DNA of 10,215 nucleotides, taken from Lentisphaeria bacterium UBA1829. GTDB taxonomy: Bacteria > Verrucomicrobiota > Lentisphaeria > Victivallales > UBA1829. Numbering within the stretch: the stretch's first letter is position 1; each line of letters begins with the position of its first letter. Location: contig DDJH01000188.1 in assembly GCA_002338895.1 (NCBI GenBank), positions 192-10,406 of the forward strand. The letters are read 5' to 3'. Positions 6,687 through 10,215 of the stretch are shown here, one piece after another. The position numbers and the translations under genes are program-made. The notes beneath the pieces were generated by a model. The model did no database searches. It was not told the DNA's origin and saw nothing but the letters and a program-made list of their open reading frames with translations.

Positions 6687-8393
6687 ATGGCGGAGAGAAG
6701 GAAAACAGCCGGTTTCCTGATCGCCGGAGCGGTGATCCTGCTCGCCGCCGCGCTTCTGCGCATCCTCGCCTTCTCGCCCGGACTGGAGTATGACGAAATC
6801 TGGACGATGCGGAACTACTCCGCCCGGGATCTCTGGACGATTCTCAACGATCTGGCCACACCGAACAACCATCCGCTCAATTCGCTGTTTGTGAAGGGGA
6901 TGCTGTGGATTTCCGGCACGGCGTGGTCGATTCGCTTTCCTTCGTTTCTCGCCGGACTCGGGACGGTGGCGCTGACGGGGTATCTGGCGTTTCTGCTGTT
7001 CCGGTCACGTCTGGCGGCGCTGGCGGCGATGATTCCGGTCGCGGCGAATCCGGCGCTGATCCTCTATTCGGTCACCGCGCGCGGGTATTCCGTGCAGACC
7101 ATGCTGATTCTGGCGTATGCGGTTTCGGTGGTCTGCTGCTGCCGGAAACGCGGAGGGTGGGGGCTCTGGGCCATTCCGGTTTTCGGCGTGCTTGCGGAGC
7201 TGGCGCTGCCGACGTCGATTCTGTGGCTGTTTCCGATCTCGCTGGCGCACTGTCTGGCGGAGCTGGCGCGGACGAAGAGGCGGAACTGGAGGACCCTGAT
7301 TCCGCTCGGGACGAGTTATTCGATTCTTGCGCTGATTCTGCTTGCATGGATTCTGTATCACTACCGGGATTTCAAGGCGGGACAGAGTTTCGGAACGGCG
7401 ATCACGGGGGTGATGTCGTTTTTCCGGGATTTCCTGTTCCCTGTGTTGTCGTCGCTGTGCGGATGGACAATCTGCGGCTGCGGCGTGTTTCTCCTGCTTG
7501 TCGCTCTCTGGATGGTGTTTGTCCGGAGGAAACGGCGGATCCGGATGGAGATGGTGCTGGGTGGAATCTTTTTTCCGTTTCTGGCGGCGGTGGTGACGCT
7601 TGCGGGACCGGCACGGGTGTATCTGCCGTCGATTCCGCTGATCGCGCTGGCGGCGGGAAGTATGATCGCGTCCGCGGCGGCCATGATCCGGAAAATCGGG
7701 CGGAGGAGAATCTCGATTCGCTTCTGCCGCTGTCTGGTGGTGATCGCGGCCCTTCTTCTGGCAGTTCTTTCGTTCCGCATGAGCCGGGACGAGTGGACAC
7801 GGATCGACTGGATCGACCGGTTTGATGCGATTCGGGAGATTCCGGCGGACCGTTTTCTCTGCATTACGGCGACCGGCGGCTATCCGGCTCTCTGGAACAA
7901 CGGCTCCGACGCCGTTCAGGATTATCTGGTCCGCTTCCGGGCCGTGGCCGACGGCTCCCGGTTTGTGCAGATGGATCAGAAGGGTGTGATCAACGGAATG
8001 AATCCGCAGGGAGGCGAGGATACGATTCCGCTTTCCCGCGTCGCCGGCCGATTCGACGAAAAAGCGGGAATGCATCTTTACTCCTTCCGATTCACCGTCT
8101 GGAATGGAGGCGAGGTTCCGGACTGCATTCTCCTTCGTCTGGAAGGGATTCCGCCCCGGTATTATGCCGATCTGATCCAGGCGCTCGCGCAGAGTTCGTT
8201 TGTGCAGAAACTTCTGATTCTGAATGCGTTTTTCGTGAATGCCGCACAGCAGGCGACACCGGACCGGCAGATCTGCGCACTGGTTGCCCTGCAGATCCGG
8301 AACGATCTGCCGTCCCATGCGCTGTTCCGCCGGTTTTTCGCGGCAAATCGCGGAAAATTCGACTTTTTCACGTTGTCGACCGAAAGCGAATAG
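6687..8393 (+). CDS. GT-C type membrane glycosyltransferase (ArnT/PMT_2-like)
   Basis: 568 residues. About ten or eleven hydrophobic segments lie between residues 10 and 362, followed by a soluble C-terminal part of about 200 residues. After the first membrane helix comes LEYDEIWTM (33-41), matching the acidic first-loop motif of the GT-C fold, where Asp/Glu acts in catalysis and metal binding. PNNHPLNSL (59-67) is a typical companion motif in bacterial PMT_2/GT39-GT83 relatives. Such enzymes move a sugar from a polyprenyl-phosphate carrier to an acceptor on the outer face of the inner membrane; donor and acceptor cannot be read from the sequence. AAGGA eight bases before the ATG and a gap of only 21 bp from valS point to cotranscription, although the two functions are unrelated. 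The neighbouring lpxA hints at cell-envelope glycoconjugate work, but it has its own promoter. The ArnT-like call is at superfamily level only. Confidence 0.78.
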   Translation: MAERRKTAGFLIAGAVILLAAALLRILAFSPGLEYDEIWTMRNYSARDLWTILNDLATPNNHPLNSLFVKGMLWISGTAWSIRFPSFLAGLGTVALTGYLAFLLFRSRLAALAAMIPVAANPALILYSVTARGYSVQTMLILAYAVSVVCCCRKRGGWGLWAIPVFGVLAELALPTSILWLFPISLAHCLAELARTKRRNWRTLIPLGTSYSILALILLAWILYHYRDFKAGQSFGTAITGVMSFFRDFLFPVLSSLCGWTICGCGVFLLLVALWMVFVRRKRRIRMEMVLGGIFFPFLAAVVTLAGPARVYLPSIPLIALAAGSMIASAAAMIRKIGRRRISIRFCRCLVVIAALLLAVLSFRMSRDEWTRIDWIDRFDAIREIPADRFLCITATGGYPALWNNGSDAVQDYLVRFRAVADGSRFVQMDQKGVINGMNPQGGEDTIPLSRVAGRFDEKAGMHLYSFRFTVWNGGEVPDCILLRLEGIPPRYYADLIQALAQSSFVQKLLILNAFFVNAAQQATPDRQICALVALQIRNDLPSHALFRRFFAANRGKFDFFTLSTESE

Positions 8394-8418
8394 AATTTTT
8401 CCAAAACCGTGCTATACT
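8391..8418 (+). promoter_or_regulatory. lpxA: lpxA promoter with extended -10
   Basis: TGCTATACT at 8410-8418 is a strong extended -10 element. The -35 is weak (TAGAAT at 8391-8396, 16 bp spacing, starting on the stop codon of the upstream glycosyltransferase gene), which extended -10 promoters tolerate. Transcription would start near 8425, leaving about 39 bases before the lpxA ATG, with GGAG at 8452-8455. So lpxA is probably transcribed independently, perhaps with some read-through from valS. Confidence 0.6.
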
Positions 8419-8463
8419 TCCATAAGAAGATGGACTATTGAACATAAAAACGGAGAAGAAGAG

Positions 8464-9297
8464 ATGGCAATTCATCCTACTGCGATCGTTTCCCCGAAAG
8501 CGGAAATCGGGAATAATGTGGAAATCGGCCCCTATACCGTGATCGAAGATGATGTGAAAATCGGAGACGACTGCTATATTGACGCCCATGTGAAAATCGG
8601 ACAGTATACGACGATCGGTCCCCGCTGCCGGATCTATTTCGGCGTCTATATCGGCGAACCGCAGGATCATCGGTTCTACCGGGGAATCCGCTCGTTCGTG
8701 GAGATCGGATCCGATACCGTGCTGCGCGAGTATGTGACGGTGCACCGGCCGCCGTTTGAATTCCTGAAGACCATCATCGGCGATCATGTCCTTCTGCAGG
8801 CGTTTGTGCATGTGGCGCACGACTGCGTGCTGGCGGACCGGGTGACCATTTCCAATCATACGGCGCTCAGCGGACATTGTCAGGTCGGTCCCGGCGCGGT
8901 GATTTCCGGTTATGTGCTGATTCACCAGTTCTCGCGCATCGGCTCTCTGGCGATGATCGGGCCGACCTGCATGATCGGACAGGACATCCCCCCGTTCTGC
9001 ATGCTCCGGGAAACCAATTACATCACCGGGCCGAATACGATCGGTCTGCGCCGCGCCGGATTCTCCAATGAGACCCGTCTGGCAATCCGCCATGCGATCA
9101 AGACCTTCTTCTTTGAAGGCCTCAATGCAAAGAACGCAATCGCGGCGATCGAATCCGATCCCAAGATCAAGGACCTGCCCGAGATCCGGATGTTCTGCGA
9201 GTTCATCAAGGAGTCGAAACGGGGAATTATGCCGGGCAATCCGAAGTTCGTCGGCCTGCCCGACGAACAGCGCGACGCGCTCGACACCCGCGCATAA
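8464..9297 (+). CDS. lpxA: Acyl-ACP--UDP-N-acetylglucosamine O-acyltransferase (LpxA)
   Basis: 277 residues; E. coli LpxA has 262. It carries out the first step of lipid A synthesis, 3-O-acylation of UDP-GlcNAc by hydroxyacyl-ACP, as a cytoplasmic trimer. Residues 1-180 are left-handed beta-helix hexapeptide repeats (HPTAIVS, IGPYTVI and so on). VHVAHDC (115-121) aligns with the active site, so H119 corresponds to catalytic E. coli H125 and H116 to H122. H138 (LSGH) and H154 (IHQFSRIG) match H144 and H160. The C-terminal helical domain starts at GPNTIGLRRAGFS (189-201), which also separates LpxA from LpxD. At the position of the acyl-length ruler residue G173 there is P167, and the K76 position of the QD-x-K-Y motif reads R70. 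A tail of about 20 residues follows the usual SKRGI end. The ATG has GGAG eight bases upstream. It stands alone, not next to lpxC-fabZ, lpxD or lpxB. It could be a divergent second copy, but the full active site argues for a working enzyme. Confidence 0.93.
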   Translation: MAIHPTAIVSPKAEIGNNVEIGPYTVIEDDVKIGDDCYIDAHVKIGQYTTIGPRCRIYFGVYIGEPQDHRFYRGIRSFVEIGSDTVLREYVTVHRPPFEFLKTIIGDHVLLQAFVHVAHDCVLADRVTISNHTALSGHCQVGPGAVISGYVLIHQFSRIGSLAMIGPTCMIGQDIPPFCMLRETNYITGPNTIGLRRAGFSNETRLAIRHAIKTFFFEGLNAKNAIAAIESDPKIKDLPEIRMFCEFIKESKRGIMPGNPKFVGLPDEQRDALDTRA

Positions 9298-9316
9298 GAC
9301 AAACCGCATCGATTCC

Positions 9317-9338
9317 GCGGACAGATTTTTTTGTCCGC
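9317..9338 (+). other. 7-bp hairpin just downstream of lpxA
   Basis: GCGGACA (9317-9323) and TGTCCGC (9332-9338) pair perfectly around an 8-base loop that is nearly all T. It begins 20 bases after the lpxA stop. The T-run is in the loop rather than after the stem, so it does not terminate by itself on the plus strand; it may protect the mRNA 3' end or aid the terminator that follows. Confidence 0.4.
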
Positions 9339-9344
9339 AGACAG

Positions 9345-9413
9345 GCTCTCTTTCCGGTTCGGGGTCCTCTTTTTCAGGAGGCTCTCCGTGAGGAAAAGAG
9401 AGCTTTTTCTTTT
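9345..9413 (+). terminator. Intrinsic terminator of lpxA
   Basis: GCTCTCTTTCC (9345-9355) pairs with GGAAAAGAGAGC (9392-9403) with a single bulged A. A smaller CCTC/GAGG stem lies inside the large loop. The outer stem is followed directly by TTTTTCTTTT (9404-9413), the U-tract needed for rho-independent release on the plus strand. It separates lpxA from the converging ABC transporter gene. There is no matching T-run on the minus strand, so it is probably one-directional. Confidence 0.75.
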
Positions 9414-9432
9414 CTCTCTGTTTCCGCGCTCT

Positions 9433-10215
9433 TCAGCTGTTGAGCACAATGACGCGGGCCGGATCAATGAAAAGATGGTATTCCGTTCCGGGGACACGGT
9501 GCGGCGGATCGGTTTCAAAGACGGTCACCGGATCGTTCCCGGAGAAGAGATGCCATTCGGTCCGGTCGCCGAGGTAGGCGCCGTCTTTCAATACGCAGAC
9601 AAGTTCATTGGAATCGTTGGTCTGTTTCTCAAAGTGCAGGTGTTCCGGACGCATCATCAGCTCGACCTCCGTTCCGATCGCGAGCTTCCCGAATGCCGAT
9701 GCCCGGAGACGTCCGCAGGAACAGTCGAGTTCCGCAATTCCGTTTTCGAATGCCGTCACAGTCCCGCGCAGGAAATTCGCATCGCCGAGAAATCCCGCGA
9801 CAAAGTTGTTGACCGGCCGGCGGTACAGCTGCCGCGGCGTTCCCAGCTGGACCAGAACCCCCTTGTCGAGCACCGCGATCCGGTCCGCCATGCTGAGCGC
9901 CTCCCGACGGTCGTGCGTCACATAGATGGCCGTGACTCCGCGCTCCTTGCAGATCCGCCGGATCTCCAGACGCATCGAATCCCGCAGACGGGCATCCAGA
10001 TTGGAAAGCGGCTCATCCAGCAGCAGAACCGCCGGATCCACCGCCAGAGCCCGGGCAAGCGCAATCCGCTGCTGCTGCCCGCCGGAAAGAGACTGGATTC
10101 TCCGTCCCGCGCAGTCCGCCATCCGGACCAGTTCCAGCATCTGCATGACCGTCTCCCGGATCTCCGGTTTCTTCTTCCCCTGAATCTGGAGTCCGAACGC
10201 GATGTTCTCGAACAC
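9433..10215 (-). CDS. ABC transporter ATP-binding protein, PotA/FbpC type, N-terminus outside window
   Basis: 260 residues are visible, ending at the TGA at 9433-9435; the gene enters from the right edge. The family is usually 340-370 residues, so about 80-100 including the Walker A loop lie outside. The visible part begins with VFENIAFGLQ, which normally follows the Q-loop. Counting from the first visible residue: the ABC signature LSGGQQQR is at 43-50, Walker B VLLLDEP at 63-69, D-loop SNLD at 71-74 and H-loop His at 101. GDANFL at 144-149 leads into a C-terminal TOBE_2 domain of about 110 residues, with RPEHLH in it. The TOBE domain and the GDANFL link are typical of importers for polyamines, ferric iron, sulfate or aminoethylphosphonate; the substrate cannot be chosen. 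THDRREA replaces the common THDQEEA after the H-loop. It powers import from the inner membrane, with permease and binding-protein genes presumably nearby. Confidence 0.93.
   Translation of the reverse strand: MFENIAFGLQIQGKKKPEIRETVMQMLELVRMADCAGRRIQSLSGGQQQRIALARALAVDPAVLLLDEPLSNLDARLRDSMRLEIRRICKERGVTAIYVTHDRREALSMADRIAVLDKGVLVQLGTPRQLYRRPVNNFVAGFLGDANFLRGTVTAFENGIAELDCSCGRLRASAFGKLAIGTEVELMMRPEHLHFEKQTNDSNELVCVLKDGAYLGDRTEWHLFSGNDPVTVFETDPPHRVPGTEYHLFIDPARVIVLNS

Noticed and set aside
3951..6872. Open frame of 973 codons antisense to valS
   Set aside because: It is a composition shadow of valS, whose motifs are complete along its whole length; the antisense translation is low in recognisable structure.
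7005..8318. Minus-strand open frame opposite the glycosyltransferase
   Set aside because: Its product is an extreme R/H/P/Q-rich string typical of an antisense frame of a membrane protein gene.

Overview
The window is typical Gram-negative bacterial chromosome, GC-rich (high fifties percent by eye), with close gene packing and sigma70-like promoters. An LpxA homologue implies a lipid A outer membrane. The style of the valyl-tRNA synthetase (LTMGH and KLSKSLGNSPDP motifs), the codon use rich in CCGGA/GGAA, and a Bacteroides-like CobN homologue suggest an anaerobe of the PVC/Lentisphaerota type (for example Victivallis-like). That placement is inferred from memory of family sequences, not demonstrated.

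Left third (1-3730, minus strand): a two-gene operon with its own strong promoter. The first gene encodes an exported FMN-binding-domain protein with a long coiled-coil tail. The second encodes a CobN/ChlH-family large chelatase subunit with an N-terminal membrane anchor, cut by the left edge. The export signals place both proteins outside the cytoplasm. The CobN-like sequence resembles the HmuS branch rather than cytoplasmic cobaltochelatase of the B12 pathway. The best reading is a flavin-linked, membrane-anchored tetrapyrrole system, possibly removing iron from haem or handling another metal-tetrapyrrole. This is the most interesting part of the window.

Divergent intergenic region (3661-4001): it holds the minus-strand promoter with an 18-bp palindrome in its spacer, a perfect 13-bp inverted repeat of unknown role, and a probable valS promoter.

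Middle (4002-8393, plus strand): valS followed 21 bp later by a GT-C type multi-pass membrane glycosyltransferase, probably cotranscribed.

Right (8410-9413, plus strand): a stand-alone lpxA with an extended -10 promoter and an intrinsic terminator. Converging on it from the right edge is the C-terminal part of a PotA/FbpC-type ABC transporter ATPase. I see no tRNA, rRNA, CRISPR array, insertion sequence or phage gene.
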